Below are positions 63,356 through 64,000 of a DNA stretch of 64,000 nt, one piece after another. A model generated the notes under the pieces. The model searched no databases and was not told the DNA's origin. It was given only the letters and a program-made list of their open reading frames with translations. The first letter of the stretch is position 1, and each line of letters starts with the position of its first letter. The stretch comes from Candidatus Poribacteria bacterium (GTDB lineage Bacteria; Poribacteria; WGA-4E; WGA-3G): positions 1-64,000 of the forward strand of contig JAJEAG010000053.1 of assembly GCA_022824265.1 (NCBI GenBank). Reading direction: 5' to 3'. Both the position numbers and the translations under genes were made by a program.

Positions 63356-64000
63356 ATGAGCAATGAGTTGATAATTAATGATTTACACATCAGCGTACAA
63401 GGCAATGAGATAATTAAAGGCTTAAATTTAACAGTCAAACAAGGTGAAGTGCATGCCCTCATGGGACCGAATGGATCTGGAAAAAGCACGCTCGCGAATG
63501 GTTTAATGGGACACCCGTTGTACGATGTGGATTCAGGTGAAGTGATATTTAACGGTATTGACATTCAGGAATTGGAACCGAATGAACGTGCAAAATTGGG
63601 ACTTTTCCTCGCTTTTCAATATCCGACAGCTATCCCTGGAGTCAGTATGGCAAATTTCCTTCGGAGTGCTGTTAGTGCAGTACGTTCTACGGAAACAAAC
63701 GGTTCCGAAACACCCGAACTGATTCCGATGCGTGAATTCCGTAAAGAACTTCGAGAAAAAATGGAACAACTCGGTATGGACGATTCTTTTGCCAGACGGT
63801 ATCTCAACGATGGTTTCTCTGGTGGAGAGAAAAAACGTGCTGAAATCCTACAACTTGCGATGCTTGAACCGAAAATTGCGGTTCTTGACGAAACTGACTC
63901 CGGACTTGATATTGACGCTGTTCGCATTGTCGGCGAAAGCGTGAATAGTTTGGTTGGACCTGAACTCGGAGTACTGATTATCACACACTATCCTCGATTG
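63356..64000 (+). CDS. sufC: Fe-S cluster assembly ATPase SufC, cut by the window edge
   Basis: 215 residues are visible, starting [10 protein letters not shown]. Walker A is [12 protein letters not shown], followed by [10 protein letters not shown], the SufC signature [14 protein letters not shown], Walker [15 protein letters not shown], and I-I-T-H-Y. The T-D/E-S-G-L-D form is diagnostic. It forms the SufBCD scaffold that builds Fe-S clusters; sufB and sufD are expected just beyond the window. AAGGAG lies at 63336, 14 bases before the ATG, and AAGAG is adjacent to it. The end of the gene is outside the window. Confidence 0.94.
   Translation, partial: MSNELIINDLHISVQGNEIIKGLNLTVKQGEVHALMGPNGSGKSTLANGLMGHPLYDVDSGEVIFNGIDIQELEPNERAKLGLFLAFQYPTAIPGVSMANFLRSAVSAVRSTETNGSETPELIPMREFRKELREKMEQLGMDDSFARRYLNDGFSGGEKKRAEILQLAMLEPKIAVLDETDSGLDIDAVRIVGESVNSLVGPELGVLIITHYPRL

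Overview
The window looks like a chromosomal segment of a diderm (Gram-negative type) bacterium that uses selenocysteine. Outer-membrane biogenesis genes (an lptC-lptA-lptB set beside rpoN, a LpxL-like acyltransferase, a TamB/BamA-type pair), signal peptides with lipoboxes and beta-barrels ending in Phe show the double membrane. AT-rich spacers, dispersed palindromic repeats, an MlrC-type M81 protein, a PmoA/DUF6807 protein and NHL and cadherin-like proteins would fit Candidatus Poribacteria or a related lineage. That placement is an inference from gene content and is tentative.

Layout. 1-9.2 kb: the tail of a probable TnpB gene, an amidohydrolase, an NHL-propeller protein, a GNAT enzyme, a DUF433/DUF5615 pair, a Gfo/Idh/MocA oxidoreductase, a PotA-like ATPase and two DNA methyltransferases. 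9.2-18 kb: gatB, an aldo/keto reductase, a 1.6 kb non-coding repeat region, a lytic transglycosylase, an IS200/IS605-like remnant, nadB and a thioesterase. 18-27 kb: valS, hpf, rpoN, lptB, lptA, lptC and the acyltransferase, all on the minus strand. 27-34 kb: a MATE transporter, a large cadherin-repeat lipoprotein with a small paralogue beside it, and an AT-rich stretch with a decayed transposase. 34-38.8 kb: a TPR/UGSC-selenoprotein operon, an MlrC-like gene, an HD hydrolase and selD. 38.8-54 kb: a long plus-strand run pyrE, ymdB-like, xseA, xseB, dxs, tlyA, tamB-like, bamA/tamA-like. 54-58.7 kb: a BMP-type ABC transporter (two permeases and an ATPase) with a PmoA-like gene. 58.7-64 kb: a repeat-rich gap, a beta-barrel gene with two in-frame TGA codons, two small genes, moaA and the start of sufC.

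The main theme is selenium. selD carries an in-frame TGA at its catalytic position (C-A-G-U), and a UGSC-family gene is split by TGA at its U-G-S-C motif. Both TGAs are followed by hairpins that fit the bacterial SECIS pattern. A third gene (59860-60903) has a consensus promoter, a Shine-Dalgarno site and a signal peptide, then two TGA codons three codons apart (S-U-G-A-U-S) at the predicted mature N-terminus, then an 8-bp hairpin and a beta-barrel. I read it as a candidate new selenoprotein with a U-x-x-U motif on an outer-membrane protein. TGA is an ordinary stop elsewhere in the window (xseA, ymdB, the MATE gene, tamB), so the code itself is not changed.

Many genes have near-perfect sigma-70 promoters (TTGACA, exactly 17 bp, TATAAT-like), which gives independent support for several start-site choices.
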